From the NCBI GenBank assembly GCA_030847615.1, contig JAUMIR010000003.1, positions 282,094,265 through 282,158,264 on the forward strand: 64,000 nt of DNA. The letters are read 5' to 3'. Positions within the stretch are counted from its first letter, which is position 1; every line of letters begins with the position of its first letter. Positions 53,831 through 64,000 of the stretch are shown here, one piece after another. The translations under genes were made by a program, and so were the position numbers. The notes below the pieces were generated by a model. It was not told the origin of the DNA. It ran no database searches and saw only the letters and a program-made list of their open reading frames with translations. The DNA is from Gambelia wislizenii (lineage: Eukaryota; Chordata; Lepidosauria; Squamata; Crotaphytidae).

Positions 53831-53974
53831 TTTGCCAGAAGAAGTACTATGCAAAGGAGCCAGGATAAAGGATAGAGCTGCAGGCTCCAGGTGTGCAGTT
53901 TGCTCATTTCTGTTCTATGCAGCTAGTCCCCTAGTTATATGAGTTATCACAAGAGATAGCTGAAAGCCTTCTGA

Positions 53975-54468
53975 CCAGTGTGGAGTAATGGTTTGGATGT
54001 TGGACTAGGACTCTAGGAGACACGAGTTCAAATCCGCATGTAGCCATGGAAAAAGCACTGGGTAATCGGGGCAAATCACAATATTTCAGCCTTTCCTGAA
54101 TAATTATCCCAGCCCAAGACTTGGCTGTCCTTTCCCTCTGAGCTGCAATTGGATTTTTTAATTATTGTATGTTTTAATTTTTTTCTAATTTAATATATTT
54201 TTAATTATTGTATGTTTTTAATCCTTTATAATTTAATATTATTTTAAGGGGTGGGTGGACTAAGGTATTGTAATTATGGACTTTTTATATTGTAAGCCGC
54301 CCCTATTGTGGTGCAAAGGGGTGGGATAGAAATAAATTATCATTATTATTATTATTAAGAGGAAGACTTTAGAAAACTTCCCCTGAATAATAAAGTCTTG
54401 CCAAGAAAAACCATGATAAGGTCAACATCAGTTGTAGTTGACCTGAAGGCACATAACAACAATGGCAC
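53975..54468 (+). repeat. tRNA-derived SINE split by an L2 3' end
   Basis: The head reads GTGTGGAGTAATGGTTTGG (A box) and GAGTTCAAATCCGC (B box, 54024-54037), with GCCATGGAAAAAGCACTGGG, to about 54097. The tail resumes at 54357 with GAGGAAGACTTTAGAAAAC, TTGCCAAGAAAAACC and GACCTGAAGGCACATAACAAC. The gap holds an L2 3' terminus. Joined, the pieces equal the 27451 SINE. Confidence 0.78.
54098..54356 (+). repeat. L2 LINE 3' end inside a SINE
   Basis: CTCTGAGCTGCAATTGGA, repeated TTAATTATTGTATGTTTT, TATTGTAAGCCGCCCCTATT, GGGGTGGGATAGAAATAAAT, and a terminal ATTATTATTATTATT run form the L2 3' end in sense orientation. The left edge is approximate. Confidence 0.75.
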
Positions 54469-54759
54469 ACATGTGCACTTTCCACCCAAAGCTGCCTGAT
54501 GCAGCTGGCAATAGGAAGCATAACAAATAATATGAATCAAGAACATTACAAATTGAAATAATCATGCACGAACAAGAGGGATATAGTGCAACAGGGAGAA
54601 AACACTAGAACATTATGAAAAGGTGATCTTTCTGCTCATATAACTTAATACTTTAGTGATATGCAGTTGCTTTCTTCTTCGTTTGTGAAGAAAAGCCAGA
54701 GAGAGAGAGCACCATACTTAGAAGTAGATGTATAGATTTATCAATGTTGTTTTAACTAA
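54469..54759. other. Unassigned spacer with a LINE tail remnant
   Basis: 54675-54710 (TTCTTCGTTTGTGAAGAAAA and GCCAGAGAGAGAGAG) is the extreme 3' end of the LINE at 19341. The rest is unassigned. Confidence 0.5.
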
Positions 54760-55355
54760 GGAGATTATCAGACATTAACCTCATTAATATGTTACACAAA
54801 TGCCAGGAGATCACCAAAGGGCATGCCTTTCAGATGATGTTGTCCTCGTCCTGTTATGCCCCCATGCTGCCCTCATTTCTGCTTATTCATGGCTTAAGCT
54901 GTGAATAGATCACCCATTCCATGGAACGATGGGCGAGCAAAAAGGTGCCCCGTTATACTGGTGAGATGCCAGCCGCAGTGGGAGGTCCATAACAAACACT
55001 TCCGGGTACGATTGGGACAAGGAGGTGACACACTTTTTTGTACCCTCCTGGGGCTACTTGTATTTTTTAAACTGTGTTTTTGTGCTTGGTGTAACTTTTT
55101 AAACTTTATTTTGCTTTTTATTTTTGAATTTTCTACGCACTCATTCTCTTGCGAGAATGGCCAGGAACTCAAACCAGGAAGTAAATGGGTCTCTGTTCGA
55201 GCTCCATTCACTCCTGAGCTGCCGAGGTGAGGGGGTGGATGCAGAATAAGGCAGGTTTGAAAAATGGGCTTATTGTGCCAGGACAGGGATGGGAGGGGGT
55301 GGGAGATAATATGGCAAGACAGGGACACTTTTTTGGTCCCCTTCTGATCATCTTC
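54760..55355 (+). mobile_element. Non-autonomous TIR element, group A, full length
   Basis: GGAGATTATCAGACATTA at 54760 and CTTCTGATCATCTTC ending at 55355, flanked by TAA at 54757-54759 and 55356-55358. It is more diverged than 30086. The first donor-like site is lost, the acceptor-like CAAACCAG/GAAG is kept, and the second donor is GTGAGG. Length 596 bp, non-coding. Confidence 0.87.
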
Positions 55356-55548
55356 TAAGTTTCTGATTTCCCCACTGATATTCTCATTCTGTCTTCATTC
55401 CACATCAAATGAAAGGTTTTCTCCCCACATTTAAATGCATGCATATGTTTTAAAAATGTTTTCATTTTAGGTACGTACCTTCTGCTGTACAAGTATACTG
55501 TATTTTTAAAATTTGAATTTAAGATATACTTTTGTGCATTTTAAAGCA

Positions 55549-55657
55549 GAGCTTGGAAAGGCTAAATTTTATGCCTAGAACTCCCAGAATTCATGCTGAT
55601 CATGCCGGCTGGGGGAGATTCTGAGATTTGGAATCCCAAAAAGTAACATTTCCAAGT
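55549..55657. mobile_element. Palindromic MITE-like repeat
   Basis: AGAGCTTGGAAAGGCTAAA is mirrored by AAGTAACATTTCCAAGTTCT. The centre has AGAACTCCCAGAATTC and its imperfect complement. Flanks do not give a clear TSD. It is the best-preserved local copy of the 1158 and 28719 repeats. Confidence 0.7.
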
Positions 55658-56259
55658 TCTGATTATAATATGGGCATTCCACATTTTGCACATTCATGCA
55701 CATTTGCAAATGAATGCACTGTTTCATACTCATACTTTCCCCTTCTGGATTTTCAACAACACAGAGATTACAAAACCAAGATGTGTTCCATTACAGCAGC
55801 AATCCGTATTTCTGCACCCAAAGTTGAATGGACGTATATTTTACCACCAGTTATGGAGAAAGTTATAAAAATAGACTAGAAACAGCAGTGCCAACCTCAA
55901 GCCATGATTATTGTTAACATTCATATAGCTCCTTCAGTGTACATGGTACTTCATGAGTGGGGGGAATACAAGAGGCAATTGGCACTGCCAAAGACATACA
56001 GTCTAATGATGTTCTTGGTTGGTCTTTTGTTGCATTTTGCTGCATTCAGCTTCAAGGAACGCATGAAGAGGATTCATGTGGTGTATACAACACTGGTGGT
56101 GTGACAAGGAACTTCAAAAGGCATCTTGCCCCAGTGTAGTTTTCATGTAATGGCCATGGCAGTCTTTGTAATATTTCAATGTTTGAATAATCCTGGCATG
56201 CACTACTCTTCAAATTTTGTTTTAAATGGCGTTATTTTACAACAATTCTGGTTGAGATA
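55658..56259. other. Unassigned DNA
   Basis: No recognisable repeat. Two overlapping frames of 60-83 codons have no known features. Confidence 0.35.
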
Positions 56260-56791
56260 GGACTTTATCGAACACACTAAATACAGTGTCATAATGACAC
56301 CGCATAAACACGAAAGGGTGCGCATATCAGATGACATCACCTTTTCACGTTTATTTACCTGTACTTTTTAATTGATGGCTAAAGCCGTCAATTGATCCCC
56401 TGTGGCACTTTAGTGCCGGCATGTGAAACCTTGTGCCATTGTACTCACATGAATGCCTGGTCCGGCATGAACACTTCTGGGTGAGATTGCAACATCCAGG
56501 TAAGTGACACACTTTTTATGACCCTCCCTGGGTTACTTGTAAGTTTAAGTGTGTGTATGTGCTTTTTAAAAACTTTGTGTGTGTATTTTAAAATTTCTTG
56601 CACAAGTGTCTTCTTGCGAGAATCCGCAGGATTTTGAATGAGGAAGTGAATGGAGCTCTGTTCCCTTCTTCTTTCATTGCTGGAAAGCCTTTGCTGGGAA
56701 AGCAAGTTGGGTGCATCATGGGGAGTTCTTTTGCTGGAAAAGTTATGCTGGCAAAAGAATGGACTTTTGGCAGGGATGTGTGATAAAGTCC
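56260..56791 (+). mobile_element. Non-autonomous TIR element, group A variant
   Basis: GGACTTTATCGAACACA at 56260 and TGTGTGATAAAGTCC ending at 56791, flanked by ATA (56257-56259, 56792-56794). The interior shares CATCCAGGTAAGTGACACAC, TTTATGACCCTCCCTGGG and GGAAGTGAATGGAGCTC with the 1757 element, while both ends match the 2510 element. It links the GGAGATTATC and GGACTTTATC subgroups. Confidence 0.85.
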
Positions 56792-56794
56792 ATA

Positions 56795-57828
56795 GTGAGA
56801 AGGAGAACCGGTCAGGATAAGGCATGCTTATTTGCATTTGCAGCCAGAGTGGGTGAAGTGCAGCCTAGGTTGATTCTATAGCTCTCAGCTTCTCTAGTCT
56901 TCCCCAACTGCTCTTTTCCTGGATTAATTCACACACAAACACACCCCACACAGTTTAACATGAAAAACAAAGCCATTTTTCAAAATCAGAAGTGGACTTC
57001 GTTGGAGTTAGCAAACTTCCCATGATGTTACTCACTGGTAGTTAGATTGCATGTCACTCTCTAGGAGTTTAGGAACAGCATATTTATGGTTACTTCCTGT
57101 TTGTGCGTTTGTTCACACCCACTCTCTTCCTGCATCGTGTAATTTTCCTTCACTTCCTGGGGTCTCGTCTGTTCTCCCTCTGTCTCTCTCCCGCCTGTCC
57201 TCTATGAAGCATATGTGATAAGAGATGCTCTAGGTAAGATGCTCCAAGTCTTCTGATACCAGAGTAGTACTTTCTCTTTTCTTACATTCTTCAAGAAGAT
57301 GAACCTCTGTTGACTATGCATAAGTATTCATGAGTAAAACTGCAAGTAAGGTACCATATAAAAGTTTGATTTCTTTCTCTGTTGCTAGATCTTGGAGGTG
57401 GAGTGGGCGGGTGAGCTGTTCAACTGACACATCAGACACTCTGCTTGAGAAATCTACTACAGTCTCTCCCAGTACTTCTGGCCACTTCTGGGTTTGTTTG
57501 GGATGCTTTTTCACAGCCCATTCAGAAAATTTGCCCCCAACCTAATTAGGTGGTTGCCATGCATCATTATGCTTAACAGAAGTGCTTCTCTTTACAGTTC
57601 CAGTCAGCCTTTCTCCAGGATATCGTAACAGGCTGAAGCAAGGCACATCATTCCTCCATTTTTCTTTTCTTGACCAATTCACAGTCAACATTATTTGGGT
57701 ACTGAGCATGCTCAGTCCTCATGGGGCCGTTTGCAGGGTGGGGGCTGCTCCCTTAGAGGTGTTATTTGTAATTTAAGTGTTCATGTTGTTCTGCAAACCC
57801 TGATGTTACCTTAAGCAGAGCTTGAAAT
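56795..57828. other. Unassigned DNA
   Basis: No recognisable gene or repeat. A CTGTCTCTCTCCCGCC stretch lies near 57180. Confidence 0.4.
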
Positions 57829-58322
57829 TATGCACCTGTTCTGCTCCTGTTTGCCAGTGCTGCTTTTTACTGAAGGGAGAAGCCATCAGTAGATCTCCTA
57901 TTCCATTTCTGTGACGGATTTGCCTGCTTGTGACAAGGTGCCCCGTTTCGCTGGTGAGATCACAGCATCAATGGGAGGTCCCTGCCCGAACACTTCCGGG
58001 TGAGATTGGAACATCCAGGTAAGTGAACACTTCTTATGGCCCTCCCAGGTTACTTTAACATTTTAAAGTGTGTTTTTGTGCTTGCTGACTCTTTTTTTGT
58101 TGTTATTTTTATTTTTGAATTTCCTGTGCTTGCGTCTTCTCGTGAGAATCCATGGGATTTTGATCCAGGAAGTGAAGGGAGCTCCGTTCACTCTTGGGCT
58201 GCCAGAATTATGTTAGAGAAGGTAAGTGGGGAGGATGGTTGTGGCAGGTCAGGGATGGGACAGGGGCTGGAGTGGAGATTGTGGGACAGTAATGCTTTTT
58301 TTGTTCCTGTCTGATAATCTCC
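57829..58322 (+). mobile_element. TIR-A element, left end lost
   Basis: The right end CCTGTCTGATAATCTCC is at 58322. The interior is close to 1757-2379, with both donor-like sites (CATCCAGGTAAGTGA and GAGAAGGTAAGTGGG) and the acceptor-like GATCCAGGAAGTG. The left 100 bp including the TIR are missing, so the TSD cannot be tested. Confidence 0.8.
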
Positions 58323-61300
58323 TTCTACTTTACCCAGCATTATTGTCTTTTCCATTGAGCCGTATCATCTCATAATGTGTCCAAAGTGCAAGAAGTTTAA
58401 TTTAGTCATGTTGGTTTCTAGTGAGAATCTAGTCCTGATTCACTCTCTGATCCAGTTATTTGTCTTTTTGATAGTCCATGGTATCCACAGAATTCTCCTC
58501 GAGCACCACATTACATTCTCTAATCTAATTAGACATTGAGAATCTCATTTTCCTTGTCCTTTCTATTTTCAAAGCTAAAACCTTAGCAGCTAATCATGTT
58601 ATATGGTGCTGAGTGATGAGGGTGTGGTGATTTCACAAGACGTTTCCATCTGAGGTAAAGGGAGGTTAAAGAATATTCACAGGCTCTTATCTTTGACACA
58701 TTGAGACACATCGAGAAAATGGTGAAACTCATTGCACTTTCTGATCTGTTTCTGGGAAAAGAAATATATATTTGTGCAAAAAAGCTTGTTTTCTGTGCAA
58801 AGAAACAAGTATTTGAGAAAAAACAGAAAATGCACCAAAAAAATGCTTGTGATCTCTCCCAGTGCAGCGCAAACATTTTAAATAAATTGTTGTTGCATGA
58901 GAGAATGAAATAAGCAAAAGCCAACATCCATGCTTGGGGACATAACAGTATCTGCCTGTGGGCAGTGTGAATTTGTGGGCAGTATGAATTTGACATATGC
59001 CAACTAGGCTGCTTGACTGAAGCCGATACAGCTCTGTCTTTGTACACCATACCACTGCTTCCCACTCTCTAGCATATGTGGTCAGAAGCAGCTGCCCCAC
59101 TATGCCTAAGGATAAAACCCTAGTATCTCTCCATCCATTCCAGAAGTGTGTTACAGCAAAGATAAAACTTTAGACTACGTGCCAGTTGCATGTTATTGGG
59201 TATACTAGCTGAAGATTTTAAAAATATGGAACTTGAGTGGATCCCTCAGTTAATGAATCCCAGGAAAGCAACTACATCAGTCACAGTGTTCTAACCTGAA
59301 GAACAATTTCCCACACTCACATGTCAGCTTCATAGTTCAGCATGGAAGCATGGGAAATCACACTGGTGCTGACATTTTCCAACTGAAAATGATGAGAACC
59401 ATAATATCTCTCTGGACTAGCCAGCACTAGCATGTCTATCATTAGTGCCTGTCGCCTCACTGGGACACTGTTCCTCAGACATCTGATGGTACACATACGT
59501 TAGAAAAAGATCTGAAATGAAAAGAAAACCAGGAAGTTCTTTCACCCGGAGCAAAGACTGGAGGCTGGAGCTGGTTTTGTAAAGCCTGCTTGAAACACCC
59601 ACTCGGCCCAGCTGTGGCCTATCTAAAGCAAACATTGTAGCCATGGCTGTTTGCCCAGAAGCAGCATCAACAGCAGCTCTCTAGTCCTAGAGCGGAAGGA
59701 AGCTGGAAGACAGCTGCAGAAATCTAGCCAAGGTGCCTAAGAGCAACTGTCCAACCCTGTCATCATCATTCACTACGGCTTCTTAGAAATAATAAACGCC
59801 ATAGTAAAAGCTCAGATAGATGATGGACACTTGCCAAGATAGAGGAAGTGCCCCCCAAATGTTTCTTTTGCATTCTTTGGTGACAAAAATCAAATCAATT
59901 TTTTAAAAAATCCCTCTTCTTACTACTTCCTATGGTCCAAATAGGTTGTTAACAGCTCTAATTAAAACCCATCCCTCTCGGCATATGCAATGTTACACAC
60001 ATGGATTAAATTAAATACAGGAAAGAGGATTCTTCCTTGCCATTAAGTCGATGCCAGAGACTGTACATTAAACCTGAATGGTTTGGATTTTGTTACTTTA
60101 AACTTGTTCCAGTAAGTTAAGCTAAGTATACAGATTTGATACAGGAATGTGAAGGACAACTGAACCTTAAAAGAGATAGAACTTTTGGCCCTCCAGTGAA
60201 TCAAAAGAAGGAATTCGCTGACCTCTATCCATCCCCAGATCTGTTGGCTTTGGTTTCATATTACATTTTCTGCCAGCTGTTTTAGAATTTTTGTATATAA
60301 TTATATTATAGATATATGACTATATTATATGGCTTCATCTGTTTACTACAAGTCATATGAAATCTTCTCTAATGAAAAGTTCAAAACACTACACTGAAAT
60401 GCACACACATTTCTTTATTTATCTCAGGATATTTTTTTTAGTTTGTATATCCCAGTCAATTTTCAAATATGTCATTTATTTCAAGATGACTATGTGTGTA
60501 TGTATATTCAAGTAGAGAAGAAGGTAGAGATATATATCGCATGTGTGTGTGTAAGAGGATAGAAATAATCAGATAACCTATTTGAGTGTTTACCAGGATA
60601 TACAAACTAAAAGGGTACTTAGATGCTAATAAGATTAGCTAAATAAAATATGCGTAAACCTCAAATCTTCCCCACTCAAAAAAACATTCCCTTGAACTTA
60701 CATGTCTGTGGATCAGTCTCAGTTGAACCTAATTTGTTCATGTTGAGAACTTCAAAGCTGAAGACAGTCGGCTGAAGACAATTGATCTGTCATGTTATCT
60801 TGAACTGATTAAAACAGTCTGAACCACTGATGTTTTTAAAACTTGATGTTTGTGGAACAAGATCAAAAGGGCCAAACTTTTGCACCGAACCAAGAATTCT
60901 ATTTCTGGACTTGACAAACACAAGAATCTGCTATAACTTGTAACCTGTATCAAGCCCTTGGGGAATGGAGGGAATAATAATAATAAAAAAAAAGCAGGGA
61001 AAGAACTCTTTAAATGAGAGTGCTTCCACACATGGATCAGCTGGATACTTAAAACATCAAGATACTTAATATGTCAGGACTTCAAAACTCGATAAGCAGG
61101 GCTATAGTAGAGCCAGTGTTTGTAAGGTCAAACCACGAGGACTTTATGACTAACAGAACTGATGACATCGCCTGCCACCTCATTCCTCCCATTCCTGCTG
61201 AGCTTAGCAGCTATCCTCACAGAGGAATACTACATGACCTGTTGTTGCACTATGCTGCAGTAACAGTATTGGAAGTGAAACTATTCTGATCAGATGATGT

Positions 61301-61868
61301 CGGCCCCCTTCAGTGCTTGTACCATTTGTGCTGAGTCCCAGAAGCTTTTTTTAAAATTCACAGGCGCCTGACGTCAATAAAAGTAATTCTGATGTGAAAC
61401 TGGCATGATTTACTGTGCAGTAGTAACTTTCCGCAATTATGATGTGAGCGCACACAGCAGGAGTGGTCATGCCTGCTCCGCCCACAGTTCCCCTGATCAG
61501 TTGTTTGTCCTGCTTCCCTGGCATTCAACTTCTGGTGGACTCACAGGCTAATAACTTCATTCCTGAGTTATCCACTAACTTTTAAACCCCAAATTCACAA
61601 AATTCTGCTGCTGCTTAATTTACCAATACTTTCATTACCAATATTTACATTTAATGTATTTAATATAATGTTTCCTTACCATTAAAAATAAATTTATGCC
61701 TTCCCTGCTGCTTTGAAACCCTTGTGCCTTTCCCTTCCCGGGTCTGCTATCTCCCCTTGGTTTCCCCTGACCTGTCAAATCTGCCGAACTATGCAAATTG
61801 GGAGGCTCTGTGCAGTTAAATAAACAGAAAACTCTTGCAAAAATGTAACGAAGAACAAAGAGGAGCAG
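58323..61868. other. Unassigned DNA
   Basis: The longest stretch without recognised elements. 58740-58870 holds TTTTCTGTGCAAAGAAACA-like motifs (see 46640). TA/TG-rich runs lie at 60500-60560 and an (AAT) and A-run at 60975-60995. No frame has features of a known protein. Confidence 0.45.
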
Positions 61869-61920
61869 CACTCCACAAATCCTTCATTCAGCTGACATTC
61901 AGCTCCCTCACCCTGTGTAA

Positions 61921-61993
61921 GCCTTGTTGGAAAAACAAGGAGCATGTTGGCCTCATAATCAGGAGGTTGTAAGTTTGAGGCTCTCATTGAGCA
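61921..61993 (+). pseudogene. tRNA-Met(CAU)-like sequence, left arm
   Basis: A 73-nt block starting GCCTTGTTGG and ending GAGCA, with CCTCATAATC giving U33, anticodon CAU (34-36) and A37-A38 at the expected positions. The length equals an elongator tRNA-Met without CCA. The T-loop is TTTGAGG instead of TTCGANN. Acceptor, anticodon and T stems contain several mismatches, so it is a decayed tRNA or a tRNA-derived repeat head, not a working gene. Confidence 0.55.
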
Positions 61994-62342
61994 AACTTTT
62001 GTTTCATCATTTATCATTTTTAGAATTTTAGCATTTTCTCCTCCTTCCTCTTCTTCCTTGGAAGTGCAATTGAAATCCCTTTTTGCTCCCAAAGGGATGA
62101 ATGTGAGTGGGTAAATTGCTCAGCTCTTTATAAGGCAAGGAAAAAACAGGAAAGCCATTAACGATGCAATGTTTGATTAGTTAGGAAAATGCCTCCTTGA
62201 AACAAAAACTAGATTTTTAAAAAGTATTGGCTAGAATCCTGTATCAGCTGCTTAGTTTAGTATCTTAAATAACAAACATATATCTTTTGGGGTGGGGGGA
62301 AGAGGAGAGAGGGGGAATGCTAAAAATGATGAAAGAAAAGGT

Positions 62343-62415
62343 TGCCCCAAGTGACCCTCGAACTCATGACCTCCTGATTATGAGATTGACACGCTGTCTA
62401 GTTTGCCAACAAGGC
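62343..62415 (-). pseudogene. tRNA-Met(CAU)-like sequence, right arm
   Basis: On the minus strand a 73-nt block starts GCCTTGTTGG and ends TTGGGGCA. It has TCTCATAATC (anticodon CAU) and GAGTTCGAGGGTC, a good B-box-like T-arm core. The acceptor stem pairs GCCUUG with the 3' end using wobbles. The anticodon and T stems are still mismatched. This copy is closer to a real tRNA-Met than the left one. Confidence 0.6.
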
Positions 62416-62447
62416 ATGTGAGCTGAATGAAGGATTCATGGAGTGAT

Positions 62448-62777
62448 GCAATAGATATTTTTTTAAAGCAGCGCATGTGCAAATACAGTAGAGGAAATGA
62501 CATTCTAAAGATGGAGGAGGAGGAGGTCGTGGGGAGGCATGGTTATCATATGGTGTGCAGTGAAAACCTACCATACCATTTCAGAAACGGAATGGAGGGC
62601 ACTGTGCAGTAGGTAAGGCTTGTATTCTGGAATACTTCTGCTTCGTTATGTCGTGGTACAATCATTGGGAAATACCCTCATATAGTATTCCTTACAGTAG
62701 CAAGGATGGTGGTGGAATTAATTTTTCCATCAGGAATATATTGTTCTGAGCAATCCCTACTTTATTGCAAAGTATTT
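62448..62777. other. Unassigned spacer
   Basis: GA-rich at 62505-62530; no feature recognised. Confidence 0.3.
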
Positions 62778-63232
62778 GGTGATCAATTTGGCCGAGCCTG
62801 AGATGTTGTTTCAAGGAGTCCTTGTATCACTTTTTTGGAGCGCCCCTCTTACGCTGACCCATGGCGAGTTCACCGTAGAGTACTATTTTTGGGAGGTGAT
62901 GGTCCTCCATCCTAGAAATGTGCCCTGCCCAGTGCAGCTGAATTGATCACCAACAATGGTCTGCCCTGGCCTCATATCGGGAGGCATGGAGACGCACTAT
63001 CCACAATGCTGCAGCCTTGTTTGAGAACTCACGCCAAATAAGTCTTGAAGAGAAACGACAACGCAGAAAGAATCACAAACCAGAAACATCACCCAAGGAG
63101 ACCTTCTGTTGTGCTTTCTGCAACCAGACTTGTTTATCTCGGATTGGCCTTTTCAGTCATCAGCGTGCTTACAGAAAGCGCGGGATGAGTCCTTCCTGAA
63201 TCTTCGTTTGCAAAGAAAAGCCAGAGAGAGAT
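62778..63232 (+). mobile_element. LINE copy with 5' inversion (twin priming)
   Basis: 62941-63232 is the 3' end of the Vingi/Ingi-like LINE in sense orientation (TLFENSRQISLEEKRQRRK-type coding, then the FCNQTCLSRIGLFSHQRA finger region and GAAAAGCCAGAGAGAG). 62778-62940 is the adjoining upstream segment in reverse orientation: TTGGTGATCAATTTGGCCG, GCGCCCCTCTTACGCTGACC, ending AGTGCAGCTG. The AATTGATCACCAA at the junction occurs in both parts. This is the structure expected from twin priming during retrotransposition. Confidence 0.82.
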
Positions 63233-64000
63233 TTGTGGACAGTTCAGTCTTGAATAGACAATTAAGACCCATTTTAGCTTTTTAAAAAACTGCTCCTGGT
63301 GAAGCTCAAAACTGTTAAACCAGTTTGTTGATATGGGCTGGTACAGCTGTCTGCCTTTTTGGACTCTCTCTGGGTTGGTTTTATTTATACTCTGCCTTTT
63401 CACGAAAGCTGGGGCTCAAAGTGTCTTACAAGGTAAGTATGGCTATCAAGGTAGGCATGGTGAGCACCTGTACTTCAGAACATACCACTGTTCCTTTACT
63501 GGTAAGCAGCCTATAGGATATATGATTATTTATGCCTTTTATGCAGGGATGGAAACACAGGTGGCTGCAAGTGGATACTAAGGCTGTTTTGCAGTCCCCG
63601 AGGCAACCCTCAAACCAGTGACACAAATTCAGTGGCAAACCATTACAAGCTATTCGCGCTTGCTTTAAATAATTTTGTGCAATTGGCCCTTGAAAAATAG
63701 CCATAAACAAGAAATGCCCCATTAAAACATTCCTTGGTGGTTCTGGTTGGTTTTATAACTTTACTATCAACTTTCAGCAGGAGGGGCCGGACATGGAGCC
63801 TTGGTGGGTCCAAGGCAGCAAACTCAAACCTGGTCATGCTAAAGTTATCCACCCCTGGTTTACCCTGTACAGCAGGGATGGGCAACTGTGGGGCCAGGGC
63901 GGGTAGGATAGGAACCCATTTTTACCTCTGTGGGCACCTTCTGGATGTACCAGACATAATGCAATCTCACGTCTGGTCATTGTTTTAGGCTATTCTTTAA
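63233..64000. other. Mostly unassigned DNA, with a short L2-like piece
   Basis: 63376-63432 (TTTTATTTATACTCTGCC and CTCAAAGTGTCTTACAAGG) looks like an antisense L2 3' terminus. Nothing else was recognised to the window end. Confidence 0.4.

Larger units (their letters stand above)
61869..62447. repeat. Inverted repeat pair containing tRNA-Met-like sequences
   Basis: The left arm (61869 to about 62045, plus strand) and the right arm (about 62310-62447, minus strand) are inverted copies. They share, in order, CACTCCA..AATCCTTCATT and CAGCT..ACAT, a 73-nt tRNA-Met-like block, and CATCATTT..CATTTTTAG. The arms are diverged, with a 20-25 bp extra segment in the left arm before the tRNA block. The spacer is about 265 bp of unique-looking sequence. 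Confidence 0.75.

Noticed and set aside
1..64000. CRISPR array, bacterial operon or prophage content
   Set aside because: There are no regularly spaced repeats with unique spacers and no bacterial gene structure. The repeat content is that of a vertebrate nuclear genome.
1..64000. Endogenous retrovirus with gag-pol-env or paired LTRs
   Set aside because: I saw no retroviral protease or integrase motifs and no long direct repeats. All RT frames are of non-LTR type (FADD or YADD in LINE contexts).

Overview
This window looks like intergenic or intronic nuclear DNA from a squamate reptile (lizard or snake). The host is inferred from the repeat mix. LINE-1, L2, CR1 and a second non-LTR LINE lie next to tRNA-derived SINEs and many short terminal-inverted-repeat (TIR) DNA elements. 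I found no host protein-coding exon that I could support. Every long readable frame belongs to a retrotransposon or is an artefact of GC-rich tandem repeats.

Layout. 1-5.85 kb: a CR1 tail, a SINE split by a TIR element (1757-2379), a second TIR element (2510-3083) and an L2 3' end. 5.87-12.70 kb: a LINE-1 with both frames open and a perfect 19-bp target-site duplication (TSD). 13-17 kb: unassigned DNA, a near-perfect palindrome (14971-15185) and a composite palindromic element. 17.5-22.8 kb: a nested stack in which an L2 is cut by a TIR element and by another LINE, followed by a TIR element cut by a younger L2. 24-32 kb: TIR elements, MITE-like palindromes and SINEs. 33.36-39.44 kb: an older LINE-1 whose ORF2 core is replaced by a 73-bp-period GC-rich minisatellite. 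42.8-58.3 kb: more palindromes, TIR elements, L2, CR1 and SINE pieces. 58.3-64 kb: sparse, but holds an inverted pair of tRNA-Met-like sequences and a 5'-inverted LINE copy.

How the parts relate. The LINEs encode their own endonuclease and reverse transcriptase. The SINEs depend on LINE enzymes. The TIR elements have no transposase here and must have been mobilised in trans. I group them by termini. TIR-A has GGAGATTATCA or GGACTTTATC ends, about 530-625 bp. TIR-B has GGGCTTGTCTA ends. FB denotes palindromes with GGACTTTTTCGG ends. Where both ends survive they are mostly flanked by 3-bp TSDs (TGA, TAA, ATA, AAA, TAT, TGT, TAG, ACA), and nested insertions confirm several of these. TIR-A copies also carry conserved splice-site-like signals around a 60-70 nt exon-like block. 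That is the least expected pattern I found. Superfamily, clade and species names are from memory of these families, not from a search.
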